DNA of 64,000 nt, taken from the NCBI RefSeq assembly GCF_043944905.1, contig NZ_JBIMSN010000032.1:4922-68921 (forward strand), written 5' to 3'. Origin of the DNA: Antrihabitans spumae. GTDB lineage: Bacteria; Actinomycetota; Actinomycetes; Mycobacteriales; Mycobacteriaceae. Positions within the stretch are counted from its first letter, which is position 1. Every line of letters begins with the position of its first letter. A model generated the notes under the pieces. That model did no database searches. It had not been told where the DNA came from and saw only the letters and a program-made list of their open reading frames with translations. Positions 26,579-35,295 of the stretch are shown in pieces. Both the position numbers and the translations under genes were made by a program.

Positions 26579-27994
26579 GTGAAGAGCACCGTCGAGCAGC
26601 TGAGCCCGACGCGAGTACGGATCAACGTTGAGGTGCCCTTCGAGGAACTCAAGGGCGATTTCGACCGCGCATACAAGTCGCTCGCACAGCAGATCCGGAT
26701 TCCGGGTTTCCGTCCTGGCAAGGCTCCGGCCAAGCTCATCGAGGCACGCGTCGGTCGCGGCGCGATTCTCGAGCAGGTCGTCAACGACGCATTGCCTGGT
26801 AAGTACAGCGAAGCTGTCACTACCGCAGCGGTGAAGGTGATCGGCCAGCCCGACATCGAAATCACCAAGATCGACGACGGCCAGCAGCTGGAGTTCACGG
26901 CCGAGGTCGACATTCGTCCGGAGATCGCACTGCCCGACTATTCGACGATCAGCGTCACCGTCGATCCGATCGAAATCAAAGACGAAGACATCGACGAGCA
27001 GCTGCAGTCGCTGCGCGCACGCTTCGGCACGCTCGCTGGTGCCAACCGTCCCGCGCAGGACGGCGATTTCGTCTCCATCGACCTGTCGGCAACCGTCGAC
27101 GGCAAGAACGTCGAAGAGGCCAGCGCGACCGGGCTTTCGCACGAAGTTGGCTCCGGTGAACTGATCGAGGGCCTCGACGAGGCCATCATCGGCCTGTCGG
27201 TCGGCGAGTCGAAGGAATTCACCTCGACCCTCGTCGCAGGTGACTTCGCCAACCAGGAGGCCGTCGTCACGGTTACGGTCGGCACCGTCAAGGAGCGCGA
27301 GCTGCCCGAGGCCGACGACGAGTTCGCCCAGCTGGCGAGCGAGTTCGACACCCTCGACGAGCTGAAGGCAGACCTGCGTGAGCGCGTCGGTCGCGTCCGC
27401 AAGGTCGAGCAGGCCGGCGCGATCCGCGACAAGGTCCTGGAAAGCCTGCTGGAGACCATCGAAATTCCGGTGCCGGACGCCGTCGTCAAGGCCGAGGTCG
27501 ACGCCGCCATCCACGACGCAGTGCACGGACTCGACCACGACGAGGACAAGTTCGCCGAGCTGCTGGAGTCGCAGGGCAGCAGCCGCGAAGAGTTCGAAGC
27601 CGACGCGCAGAAGTCGGCCGAGCGCTCGGTGAAGATCCAGCTTCTGCTCGACTCGATCGCCGAGGCTGAGAACACGCAGGTCGGCCAGGAAGAGCTGACC
27701 GAGCGGATTATCTTCCAGGCGCAGCGTTACGGAATTGCTCCCGAGCAGTTCATCCAGCAGATCCAGGAAGCGAACCAGCTCGGTGCGATCTTCGCCGACA
27801 TCCGTCGCGGCAAGGCGCTCGCGAGCATCGTCGACCGCGTCAGCGTGAGCGATACCGAAGGCAATTCGATCAACACTGCCGAGCTGTTCGGCAGCGAGTC
27901 GGGCGAAACGATCGACTACGACGACGACATCGAGGTCATCGAAGCCGACGACGTCGACGCACTCGAAGCACCAGCGTCCGACGACGAGAAGTAA
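26579..27994 (+). CDS. tig: Trigger factor, ribosome-bound chaperone and prolyl isomerase
   Basis: A 471-residue trigger factor. The N-terminal ribosome-binding domain has the signature GFRPGKAPAKLIEARVG near residues 42-58; the FKBP-type prolyl isomerase domain spans about 150-240 (GDFVSIDLSATVDGK, GSGELIEGLDEAIIGLSVGESK in part); a helical C-terminal chaperone domain follows and the end is an acidic tail (DYDDDIEVIEADDVD). GTG start at 26579 with AAGGAG upstream. It works on nascent chains at the exit tunnel. Co-oriented with clpP1-clpP2-clpX, but a hairpin at 28022-28060 separates it from clpP1. Confidence 0.96.
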   Translation: MKSTVEQLSPTRVRINVEVPFEELKGDFDRAYKSLAQQIRIPGFRPGKAPAKLIEARVGRGAILEQVVNDALPGKYSEAVTTAAVKVIGQPDIEITKIDDGQQLEFTAEVDIRPEIALPDYSTISVTVDPIEIKDEDIDEQLQSLRARFGTLAGANRPAQDGDFVSIDLSATVDGKNVEEASATGLSHEVGSGELIEGLDEAIIGLSVGESKEFTSTLVAGDFANQEAVVTVTVGTVKERELPEADDEFAQLASEFDTLDELKADLRERVGRVRKVEQAGAIRDKVLESLLETIEIPVPDAVVKAEVDAAIHDAVHGLDHDEDKFAELLESQGSSREEFEADAQKSAERSVKIQLLLDSIAEAENTQVGQEELTERIIFQAQRYGIAPEQFIQQIQEANQLGAIFADIRRGKALASIVDRVSVSDTEGNSINTAELFGSESGETIDYDDDIEVIEADDVDALEAPASDDEK

Positions 27995-28004
27995 GTAGCG
28001 GAGT

Positions 28005-28022
28005 TTTCCGCTTATAGCGAAG
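28005..28022. promoter_or_regulatory. Candidate ClgR operator upstream of clpP1
   Basis: TTTCCGCTTATAGCGAAG matches the actinobacterial ClgR consensus (CGCYNANRGCG with A/T flanks) at nearly every position. ClgR activates clpP1P2 in mycobacteria and corynebacteria. The site is 86 bases before the clpP1 start. Confidence 0.65.
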
Positions 28023-28060
28023 AAGGGCGGCGCCGGGACTCCGGTGCCGCCCTCCTTCGT
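28022..28060 (+). terminator. Terminator hairpin after tig
   Basis: Arms GAAGGGCGGCGCCGG and CCGGTGCCGCCCTCCTTC close around GACT. There is no long T tract. It partly overlaps the end of the ClgR-like site, so it may end tig transcripts while clpP1 starts beyond it. Confidence 0.65.
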
Positions 28061-28107
28061 TAGTGTTTGTGTCAGCGAAGTCAATGCAAGGGAGAAAGCA
28101 GGTAACC

Positions 28108-28779
28108 GTGACACCGCATAACGAGTTTGCACGCATCGATGGGGCCAGTGGTAGCGCGTCGAATGGGGGTGCATTGATCGGTGCACCGACGATGCGGTCG
28201 GCAACGTCAGGCCTGAATCTGAGCGACTCGGTCTTCGAGCGGCTGTTGCACGAGCGCATCATCTTCCTTGGCACTCAGGTCGACGACGATATCGCCAACA
28301 AGATCTGCGCACAGATCCTGCTGCTGACGGCCGAAGACCCGACCAGGGACATCTCGCTCTACATCAACTCACCCGGTGGCTCGGTCACCGCGGGTATGGC
28401 GATCTTCGACACCATGCAGTTCGCCGAATGCGACGTCGCGACCTACGGCATGGGTTTGGCAGCGTCGATGGGTCAGTTCCTGCTGACCGCCGGTGCGAAG
28501 GGCAAGCGTTACGCGCTGCCGCACGCGCGGATCATGATGCATCAGCCGTCCGCGGGTATCGGCGGTACCGCTGCCGACATCGCGATCATGGCCGAGCAGT
28601 TCGTGCAGACCAAGCGTGAGATGAACGAACTCAATGCACTGCACACCGGCAAGTCCGTCGAGCAGGTCACCGCCGACGCCGATCGCGACCGCTGGTTCAC
28701 AGCCGCCGAGGCGCTCGAATACGGCTTCGTCGACCACGTCGTCTCCCGCGCCCAGCAGGCCGGCGGCACGGGCAAGTAG
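28108..28779 (+). CDS. clpP1: ATP-dependent Clp protease proteolytic subunit ClpP1
   Basis: A 223-residue serine protease subunit. Catalytic triad Ser120 (GMGLAASMGQF), His145 (IMMHQP) and Asp194 (DADRDRW). It forms a mixed ClpP1P2 tetradecamer fed by ClpX or ClpC1. I chose GTG 28108, which follows GCAGG; starts at 28084 or 28192 cannot be excluded, and the first 30 residues are low in similarity to ClpP2, which fits a propeptide. The next gene, clpP2, follows after 43 bases. The upstream ClgR-like site suggests induction by protein stress. Confidence 0.93.
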   Translation: MTPHNEFARIDGASGSASNGGALIGAPTMRSATSGLNLSDSVFERLLHERIIFLGTQVDDDIANKICAQILLLTAEDPTRDISLYINSPGGSVTAGMAIFDTMQFAECDVATYGMGLAASMGQFLLTAGAKGKRYALPHARIMMHQPSAGIGGTAADIAIMAEQFVQTKREMNELNALHTGKSVEQVTADADRDRWFTAAEALEYGFVDHVVSRAQQAGGTGK

Positions 28780-28822
28780 CCCGCCCTTTCGCCGTTCACC
28801 CACAGACCTTTTTGGAGAGAAG

Positions 28823-29488
28823 ATGGCCGAATTGTTCATCCCGCGCCTGCCAGGCTCCGCGGCACCCCAGGGTCCGCAGTCGCGCTACATCCTGCCCCAG
28901 TTCACCGAGCAGACGACCTACGGCGTCAAGACGTCCGACCCGTACAACAAGCTGTTCGAGGAGCGCATCATCTTCCTCGGATCGCAGGTCGACGATGTGT
29001 CCGCCAACGACCTGATGGCTCAGTTGCTCGTGCTCGAGTCGCAGGATCCCGATCGCGACATCACGATGTACATCAACTCGCCCGGTGGTTCGTTCACCGC
29101 GCTGATGGCGATCTACGACACGATGCAGTACGTCCGTGCCGACGTCGTGACCGTGTGCCTCGGTCAGGCGGCCTCGGCTGCCGCCGTGCTCCTTGCTGCG
29201 GGAACGCCGGGCAAGCGCGCTGCGCTGCCGAACGCTCGCGTGCTGATCCACCAGCCGTCCGTCGAGGGTGGCATCCAGGGTCAGGTTTCCGATCTGGAGA
29301 TTCAGGCAGCGGAGATCGAACGTATGCGTCGTCTGATGGAAACCACGCTTGCTCGCCACACCGGTAAGGATGCGGACGTCATCCGCAAGGACACCGATCG
29401 CGACAAGATTCTGACGGCCGAAGGTGCAAAGGAATACGGCATCATCGATACCGTGTTCGATTACCGGAAGCTCAGCGCGCAAAAGTAA
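28823..29488 (+). CDS. clpP2: ATP-dependent Clp protease proteolytic subunit ClpP2
   Basis: A 221-residue partner of ClpP1. Catalytic Ser118 (GQAASAAAVLL), His143 (VLIHQP) and Asp194 (KDTDRDK). The substrate-handle segment INSPGGSFTALMAIYDTMQ is conserved. ATG at 28823 has GGAGAGA five bases upstream, so the longer open frame that starts inside clpP1 is rejected. It shares the clpP1 transcript. In mycobacteria both subunits are essential and docking of ClpX is on the ClpP2 ring; the same should hold here. Confidence 0.94.
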   Translation: MAELFIPRLPGSAAPQGPQSRYILPQFTEQTTYGVKTSDPYNKLFEERIIFLGSQVDDVSANDLMAQLLVLESQDPDRDITMYINSPGGSFTALMAIYDTMQYVRADVVTVCLGQAASAAAVLLAAGTPGKRAALPNARVLIHQPSVEGGIQGQVSDLEIQAAEIERMRRLMETTLARHTGKDADVIRKDTDRDKILTAEGAKEYGIIDTVFDYRKLSAQK

Positions 29489-29818
29489 TTGGTGAATCGC
29501 TCATCGGCGACACGCCGGTGTGATCGATTTGCGGGAGAACCGCGCATTCGCAAGCAACGCTTGGGCACCGATCAGGTGCCGCTCGGCACCGAGAGATCGA
29601 ATCGAAAGTTCGGGTCGTGCGGTATCGGAACGAAATGCGGGAGGTGAGCGACGAAATGCGCGGTTCTCTGTGTGAATCACCCGTAAGAAGTCGACCACAT
29701 TCCCGAATCGCGGGTACGGTCACATCATGGCCCACCGCTCCTAGATTGTCGGACCGATTCGATCGTCCACAATCGGGAGCGACGGTCGCACGCGGAGAAG
29801 GAAGTAGGGACCTGAAAG
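29489..29818 (+). other. 330-bp clpP2-clpX intergenic region
   Basis: No credible gene. It contains two adjacent short palindromes, GGCACC-gatca-GGTGCC (29564-29580) and CTCGGCACCGAG (29582-29593), which may form a weak terminator for clpP1P2, and then the clpX leader. A TTGTCG/CACAAT pair near 29746-29773 is a weak promoter candidate for clpX. Confidence 0.5.
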
Positions 29819-31099
29819 ATGGCGCGCATCGGTGACGGCGGCGATCTGCTGAAGTGCTCGTTCTGTGGAAAGAGCCAGAAGCAGGTCAAGAAGCTCATTG
29901 CGGGTCCTGGTGTGTACATCTGCGATGAGTGCATCGACCTCTGCAACGAGATCATCGAAGAGGAACTGGCCGAGTCGAGCGAGGTCAAGCTCGACGAGCT
30001 GCCGAAGCCGATGGAGATCCGGGACTTCCTGGAGAACTACGTCATCGGTCAGGACACCGCCAAGCGGACCCTCGCAGTTGCGGTCTACAACCACTACAAG
30101 CGAATCCAGGCCGGCGACAAAGCCCGTGACGCACGCGGCGAGGTTGTCGAGCTCGCGAAGTCCAACATTCTGATGCTCGGCCCGACAGGTTGCGGCAAGA
30201 CCTACCTCGCGCAGACGCTGGCGAAGATGCTCAACGTCCCGTTCGCGATTGCCGATGCCACCGCGCTGACCGAAGCCGGCTACGTCGGCGAAGACGTCGA
30301 GAACATTCTCCTCAAGCTGATCCAGGCCGCGGATTACGACGTCAAGCGCGCCGAAACCGGAATCATCTATATCGACGAGGTCGACAAGATCGCTCGCAAG
30401 AGCGAAAACCCGTCGATCACGCGTGACGTGTCCGGCGAAGGTGTGCAGCAGGCATTGCTGAAGATCCTCGAAGGCACGCAGGCAAGCGTTCCGCCGCAGG
30501 GTGGTCGCAAGCATCCGCATCAGGAGTTCATCCAGATCGACACGACCAACGTGTTGTTCATCGTGGCTGGTGCCTTCGCAGGCCTCGAGAAGATCGTCTC
30601 CGATCGGGTCGGCAAGCGTGGTATCGGTTTCGGTGCCGAGGTGCACTCGAAGGCCGACATCGACACCCAGGATCATTTCGCCGACGTCATGCCTGAAGAC
30701 CTGATCAAGTTCGGCCTGATTCCCGAGTTCATCGGCCGCCTCCCCGTCGTCGCTTCGGTGACGAACCTGGACAAGGCGTCGCTGGTCAAGATCCTGTCCG
30801 AGCCGAAGAACGCGCTGGTGAAGCAGTACACCCGCCTGTTCGAGATGGACGGCGTCGAACTGGAATTCACCGACGACGCATTGGAAGCGATCGCAGATCA
30901 GGGCATCCTGCGCGGCACAGGCGCTCGTGGCCTCCGCGCGATCATGGAAGAAGTCCTGCTCCCGGTGATGTACGACATTCCGAGCCGCGACGACGTCGCG
31001 AAGGTGGTCGTGACCGGCGAGACCGTCGTCGACAACGTCCTGCCGACCATCGTCCCGCGCAAGCGTGAGCGGCCGGAGCGTCGCGAGAAGAGCGCATAA
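29819..31099 (+). CDS. clpX: ATP-dependent Clp protease ATP-binding subunit ClpX
   Basis: A 426-residue AAA+ unfoldase. The N-terminal zinc-binding domain uses Cys13, Cys16, Cys35 and Cys38; Walker A is GPTGCGKT (121-128), the pore loop GYVG is at 154-157 and Walker B is IIYIDEVDK (182-190). The IGF-type ClpP-docking loop is the KRGIGFGAE segment. It unfolds tagged substrates and passes them to ClpP1P2. ATG 29819. The 330-base gap to clpP2 implies a separate promoter. A stem-loop follows the stop. Confidence 0.96.
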   Translation: MARIGDGGDLLKCSFCGKSQKQVKKLIAGPGVYICDECIDLCNEIIEEELAESSEVKLDELPKPMEIRDFLENYVIGQDTAKRTLAVAVYNHYKRIQAGDKARDARGEVVELAKSNILMLGPTGCGKTYLAQTLAKMLNVPFAIADATALTEAGYVGEDVENILLKLIQAADYDVKRAETGIIYIDEVDKIARKSENPSITRDVSGEGVQQALLKILEGTQASVPPQGGRKHPHQEFIQIDTTNVLFIVAGAFAGLEKIVSDRVGKRGIGFGAEVHSKADIDTQDHFADVMPEDLIKFGLIPEFIGRLPVVASVTNLDKASLVKILSEPKNALVKQYTRLFEMDGVELEFTDDALEAIADQGILRGTGARGLRAIMEEVLLPVMYDIPSRDDVAKVVVTGETVVDNVLPTIVPRKRERPERREKSA

Positions 31100-31125
31100 C
31101 GCAAGGCGCGCAGCACAACTCGTCG

Positions 31126-31163
31126 AAGCGCGGTCGGAGGTCCGATGACCTTCGGCCGCGCTT
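31126..31163 (+). terminator. Intrinsic terminator of clpX
   Basis: Arms AAGCGCGGTCGGAGGTC and GACCTTCGGCCGCGCTT form a 17-bp stem with two G-T pairs around CGAT, followed by TTGTTGTGT. Confidence 0.75.
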
Positions 31164-31219
31164 TGTTGTGTCGGGCGTTACTTGCCGCGCTTGTGCTTAC
31201 CGGTCGGTAGTACTGTCCG

Positions 31220-31780
31220 ATGGTGGCAAAGGACACGACCGACAGTCGCTCGCGGTTGCTGGACGCGGCGATGAGCGAGTTCGCATCGTGTGGTGTCGCC
31301 GGCGCTCGCATCGATCGAATCGCGGCACAGGCAGGTTGCAGCAAGGGTCTGATCTACACCTACTGGGGTAGCAAGGAAGCCCTTTTCGACGCGGTCCTCG
31401 ACCAGTTCGTCGATGCCACGTTCACCGACATCACTTTGGATCCAATCGACCTCGGCGAGTACGCGGGCCGCCTTTACGACTCGGGCGCGGCGAATCCGGA
31501 CATCGTCCGACTCGTGACCTGGTACCGGTTGGAGCGCACGAACAGCGACGTTGCCCCTCCCGAGGCGGTCGCTGCGCTGGAATCACACATCGCAACAGTG
31601 CGCGACGCGCAACTTGCCGGCCACGTCACCGACCGGTTGGACCCGCTGCAACTGGTGCTGCTTGCACGCCACATCGCGGCTGTCTGGTCTGTGCAGGGGC
31701 CTGAGGTTCTGAACTTCACCGAGTCGGTGTTCCGACGCCGGACCGTTGTCGACGCGGTTCGGCGGCTCGCCGCACCCTGA
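31220..31780 (+). CDS. TetR family transcriptional regulator
   Basis: A 186-residue regulator with a TetR DNA-binding domain at residues 5-50 (RLLDAAMSEFASCGVAGARIDRIA in part, then GCSKGLIYTYWGSKEALF) and a helical ligand domain that ends with a TetR C-terminal segment. The ATG at 31220 is followed at once by a GTG that is also possible. No ribosome site is visible. The ammonium transporter downstream is 145 bases away in the same direction; no evidence links the two. The ligand and targets are unknown. Confidence 0.82.
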   Translation: MVAKDTTDSRSRLLDAAMSEFASCGVAGARIDRIAAQAGCSKGLIYTYWGSKEALFDAVLDQFVDATFTDITLDPIDLGEYAGRLYDSGAANPDIVRLVTWYRLERTNSDVAPPEAVAALESHIATVRDAQLAGHVTDRLDPLQLVLLARHIAAVWSVQGPEVLNFTESVFRRRTVVDAVRRLAAP

Positions 31781-31925
31781 TAGCTGCGAGTCCTGGCGCT
31801 CGTAACGCACAATTCACGACCGCGCCGGTTGAAGTCACATTTGTCGGGTTCACTCACCGGTGACGGTGATTCACCGCATCAAACGGCACGCGCATGCGCG
31901 CCCTCGTCCGCGAAGGTGAACAAAT

Positions 31926-33272
31926 ATGGATCCATTAGCTGCAGCCAATACCGCTTGGATGTTGGCCGCCACCGCTGCTGTTGCCCTGATGATTCCGGGC
32001 CTCGCGCTCTTCTACGGCGGCATGGTGAGCGTCCGCAACACCCTCAACATGGCAATGATGACGTTCGGCGCATTCGCCGTCGTCGGCGTCCTGTGGGTGC
32101 TGTTCGGCTACTCCGTCGGCTTCGGCGATTCGGTCGGTGGAGCCGGTCTGATCGGCGACCCGTTCGAGTATCTCGGGTTGGGCAAGTTGCTGACCGCCTC
32201 GGACCCGGCCGCATTGCCACCTGCGCTGTTCGCGGTGTTCCAGCTGTTGTTCGCGGCAATCACGGTCGCGCTCATCTCGGGAGCTTTCGCTGACAGGATG
32301 AAGTTCGCAGGTTGGATGGTCTTCGCGGGAATCTGGGCCACGCTCGTCTACTTCCCGGTCGCGCACTGGGTGTTCGCATTCAACTCTGCCGACGGATCCG
32401 TTACGGGTGGCTGGATCGCCAACAAGCTCAAGGCGATCGACTTCGCCGGTGGCACCGCGGTCCACATCAACGCGGGCATCGCGGCGTTGGCCGTGCTGTT
32501 CGTCCTCGGTAAGCGGCACGCGTTCCCGCATCCGCACCGCCCGCACAATCTTCCGCTGACGATGCTCGGTGCCGGCCTGCTGTACTTCGGCTGGTTCGGC
32601 TTCAACGGCGGTTCGGCATTGGCTGCGTCCAACAGCGCATCGGTCGTCGTCCTCAACACTGTTGCCGCGACGTGCGCGGGTGTCTGTGGCTGGCTGGTTA
32701 TGGAACGCATCAAGGCCGGTCACGCTACGTCGCTCGGTGCAGCATCCGGCATGATCGCCGCACTCGTCGCGATCACACCCGCCTGTGGTGCGGTATCTCC
32801 GATCGGTGCACTGATCATCGGTGCCGCTGCCGGTGTCGTCTGCTGTGCAGCGGTGTCGCTCAAGTACAAGCTGGGATACGACGACGCACTCGATGTTGTC
32901 GGCATCCACCTCGTCGGCGGTGTCCTCGGCACGCTCCTGATCGGCCTGCTGGCGACCGACGAAGCTCCCAACGCCGTTGCCGGATTGTTCTACGGCGGTG
33001 GGTTCGGTCAGCTCGGTAGGCAGACGGTCGCGGTGCTTGCCGTGCTCGCCTACACCTTCATCGTCACCTTCATCATCGCGAAGGTGCTCGACATGACGAT
33101 GGGTCTGCGAGTCGATGCAGAAACCGAGTCCGGCGGCTTGGACTCGGCGATCCACGGTGAGACCGCCTACGTTCTCGAGGCGCTGGAACTTGCCAGAATG
33201 AGCGGCTCCGAAGCCGAGGTCAGTGCTGCTGCGGAAGCACTCGCTGCGGATGCGGTCGAGTCCAAGGCCTGA
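31926..33272 (+). CDS. amt: Ammonium transporter Amt
   Basis: A 448-residue ammonium channel with eleven predicted membrane helices. Signature segments: WMLAATAAVALMIPGLALFYGG (in part) at the N-terminus, FAGGTAVHINAGIAALAV with the first pore histidine, and DDALDVVGIHLVGGVLGTLL with the twin-histidine partner. The tail is cytoplasmic and acidic. ATG 31926 after AAGGTGA. No glnK/glnB gene follows, unlike the usual amt-glnK-glnD arrangement, so this is probably a second, stand-alone amt. A strong terminator lies immediately downstream. Confidence 0.93.
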   Translation: MDPLAAANTAWMLAATAAVALMIPGLALFYGGMVSVRNTLNMAMMTFGAFAVVGVLWVLFGYSVGFGDSVGGAGLIGDPFEYLGLGKLLTASDPAALPPALFAVFQLLFAAITVALISGAFADRMKFAGWMVFAGIWATLVYFPVAHWVFAFNSADGSVTGGWIANKLKAIDFAGGTAVHINAGIAALAVLFVLGKRHAFPHPHRPHNLPLTMLGAGLLYFGWFGFNGGSALAASNSASVVVLNTVAATCAGVCGWLVMERIKAGHATSLGAASGMIAALVAITPACGAVSPIGALIIGAAAGVVCCAAVSLKYKLGYDDALDVVGIHLVGGVLGTLLIGLLATDEAPNAVAGLFYGGGFGQLGRQTVAVLAVLAYTFIVTFIIAKVLDMTMGLRVDAETESGGLDSAIHGETAYVLEALELARMSGSEAEVSAAAEALAADAVESKA

Positions 33273-33285
33273 CAACCGATCGAGA

Positions 33286-33325
33286 ACACGTGACGCCGGG
33301 ACCGCAAGGTTCCGGCGTCACGTGT
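33286..33325 (+). terminator. Terminator of amt (18-bp stem, GCAA loop)
   Basis: The arms ACACGTGACGCCGGGACC and GGTTCCGGCGTCACGTGT pair over 18 bp with one G-T pair, closed by the GNRA-type tetraloop GCAA. Long T tract absent; also usable in the opposite direction for the convergent aldo/keto reductase. Confidence 0.75.
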
Positions 33326-33451
33326 GTTCGTCATTCCTCGTGCAGGTCCGGATACGCGCTAGCCGCAAGGAAGCGGAGCGGCAGACGCACGAGTTCGCTC
33401 GGTCCGGGTCCTTCGGTAGTTGAACCCCGGTCGGATTGTCGTGACGCGCGT

Positions 33452-34447
33452 CTATTCGCGCCCCGACGACACCCAGGACGCCACGGCGGACCGCTCTCCG
33501 CTCACCAGCCCTGCTATCGAATCCAGCTCGGCAACCTGCGCTGCCGAAAGGTCGACCACCAGCGAGGAAACGTTCTCGTCGATCCGATGCTGTTTGCGCG
33601 TCCCAGGTATCGACACAACGGGCAAACCGAAGTCGCTGCCCTTGTGCCGCAGCCACGCCAGGCTGACCTGCGCGGCCGTGGCGCCGACCGCGTCCGCGAC
33701 CGTCTGAATGGCCGCGACAGCCGCACGATTGGTGTCGATGCTGCCGTCGTCGAATCTCGGAAAGTGGTTGCGGATGTCGTTGCTGCTGATCGTGTCCGCG
33801 GTGACCGTTCCGGTGAGAAATCCCCGCCCGAGTGGCGCATACGGAACGAAGCCGACGCCGAGTTCGGCAGCTGCGGGAACGACGTTCGATTCGACGTCTC
33901 GACTCCAAATGCTCCATTCCGATTGCACGGCGGCAATCGGATGGACCGCCACCGCGCGGCGCAATTCGGCCGCGGTGACCTCGGACAGGCCGAGATGGCG
34001 GACCTTCCCCTCGGTCACGAGCTCGGCCATGGCCGCGACTGTGTCTTCGATCGGTGTGTTCGGATCGAGTCGGTGCAGGTAGTACAGGTCGACCGTGTCG
34101 GTACCGAGACGCTGCAGACTTTCGTCGATGCATTGCCGAACATAATCTCGGTCGCCGCGTACTCCGCGATCGCCGGCCGCAGGATTGCCGGTGATGCCGA
34201 ACTTGGTTGCGAGTTGCACCTCGGCACGACGATCGCGGAGAACAGCGGCGATGAGTTGCTCGTTCGAACCGCCGCCGTACACGTTGGCCGTGTCGATGAA
34301 TGTCACGCCGACATCGATCGCGTGGTGCAGCGTCGCCAGCGCGTCGGCGGGTTCGACGGCACCGTAGACGGGCGTCAATGCCATGCCACCGAATCCGAGT
34401 TGGCTTGTCGTCAGATTGTCGCCGAGAGTGATGGGGGAAGCAGTCAT
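33452..34447 (-). CDS. Aldo/keto reductase
   Basis: A 331-residue NADPH-dependent reductase with the (beta/alpha)8 aldo-keto fold. The catalytic tetrad is Asp52, Tyr57 (DTANVYGGG), Lys82 (ATKFG) and His125 (YYLHRLDP), and the C-terminal nucleotide site is in VSIPGTRKQHRIDEN. The ATG at 34447 overlaps the fdhD stop by four bases (ATGA), so it belongs to the fdhF-fdhD unit. A role in formate metabolism is not known for this family; it may detoxify aldehydes. Physiological substrate unknown. Confidence 0.87.
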   Translation of the reverse strand: MTASPITLGDNLTTSQLGFGGMALTPVYGAVEPADALATLHHAIDVGVTFIDTANVYGGGSNEQLIAAVLRDRRAEVQLATKFGITGNPAAGDRGVRGDRDYVRQCIDESLQRLGTDTVDLYYLHRLDPNTPIEDTVAAMAELVTEGKVRHLGLSEVTAAELRRAVAVHPIAAVQSEWSIWSRDVESNVVPAAAELGVGFVPYAPLGRGFLTGTVTADTISSNDIRNHFPRFDDGSIDTNRAAVAAIQTVADAVGATAAQVSLAWLRHKGSDFGLPVVSIPGTRKQHRIDENVSSLVVDLSAAQVAELDSIAGLVSGERSAVASWVSSGRE

Positions 34448-35295
34448 GACTCCAAAGTAGGCCGCCCGACCGAAGTCTGTTTGAGTCGATCGCTTCGGCA
34501 GTAGACGTTCATCGTCTCGCCACGGAGAAACCCGACGAGTGTCAGTCCGTTGTCCGCCGCGAGATCCACTGCGAGCGACGACGGCGCCGACACTGCGCCG
34601 AGCATCGGTATGCCTGCCATCACGGCCTTCTGTACGAGTTCGAAGGAAGCTCTGCCGCTGACGATCAATACGCAGTCGCTCATGGGCACGCGGCCTTCGG
34701 CGATGCCCCAGCCGATCACCTTGTCGACCGCGTTGTGGCGGCCGACGTCCTCGCGGACGACGAGCAGGGCGCCGTCGGCGCTGAACAAACCAGCCGCATG
34801 CAGGCCGCCCGTCGCGTCGAACGTTCGCTGGTTCTTACGAAGTGTCTGCGTCATCGACGCCAGAATCCCGGCCTCGACGGCAAGTTCCGTCTGCGCGATA
34901 TCGAATCGCGACGTCGCCGCGACGTCGGCGAGCGATTCCTTACCGCACACTCCGCACGCGCTCGATGTCATGACGTGCCTGTGCCCCAACGCATCCGGCC
35001 GTGCGGTCGCGGCGAGTGTCACGTCGAGAACGTTGTAGGTATTGACACCGTCTTCGTCCGCACCGGCGCAGTAGCGAACAGCGACCACATCGCCCGCGTC
35101 AGCGATCACACCCTCGCTGAGGAGAAATCCGTGCACCAGGTCGATGTCGTTGCCCGGGGTCCGCATCGTCACGTTCACCGGCGTGCCCGCAATCCGCAGC
35201 TCGAGCGGCTCCTCGACAGCGAGTGTGTCCGGTCGGCGGACGGACCCTGTTGCGGTGATCCGCAGAACCTGGCGACGTGAGGTGATGCGGCCCAT
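34444..35295 (-). CDS. fdhD: Formate dehydrogenase accessory sulfurtransferase FdhD
   Basis: A 283-residue protein that transfers sulfur to the molybdenum-bis-MGD cofactor of formate dehydrogenase. The essential motif CGVCG has Cys114 and Cys117; the C-terminus has the REDVGRHNAVDKVIGW segment typical of FdhD. The ATG at 35295 is chosen because it gives the family N-terminus and overlaps the fdhF stop in TGATG, indicating translational coupling; the upstream open frame is antisense-like. The pair equals the Rv2900c/Rv2899c arrangement. Confidence 0.93.
   Translation of the reverse strand: MGRITSRRQVLRITATGSVRRPDTLAVEEPLELRIAGTPVNVTMRTPGNDIDLVHGFLLSEGVIADAGDVVAVRYCAGADEDGVNTYNVLDVTLAATARPDALGHRHVMTSSACGVCGKESLADVAATSRFDIAQTELAVEAGILASMTQTLRKNQRTFDATGGLHAAGLFSADGALLVVREDVGRHNAVDKVIGWGIAEGRVPMSDCVLIVSGRASFELVQKAVMAGIPMLGAVSAPSSLAVDLAADNGLTLVGFLRGETMNVYCRSDRLKQTSVGRPTLES

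Noticed and set aside
26315..28204. 629-residue minus-strand frame opposite tig
   Set aside because: Shadow of tig that also runs across the tRNA-Pro gene, so it cannot be a gene.
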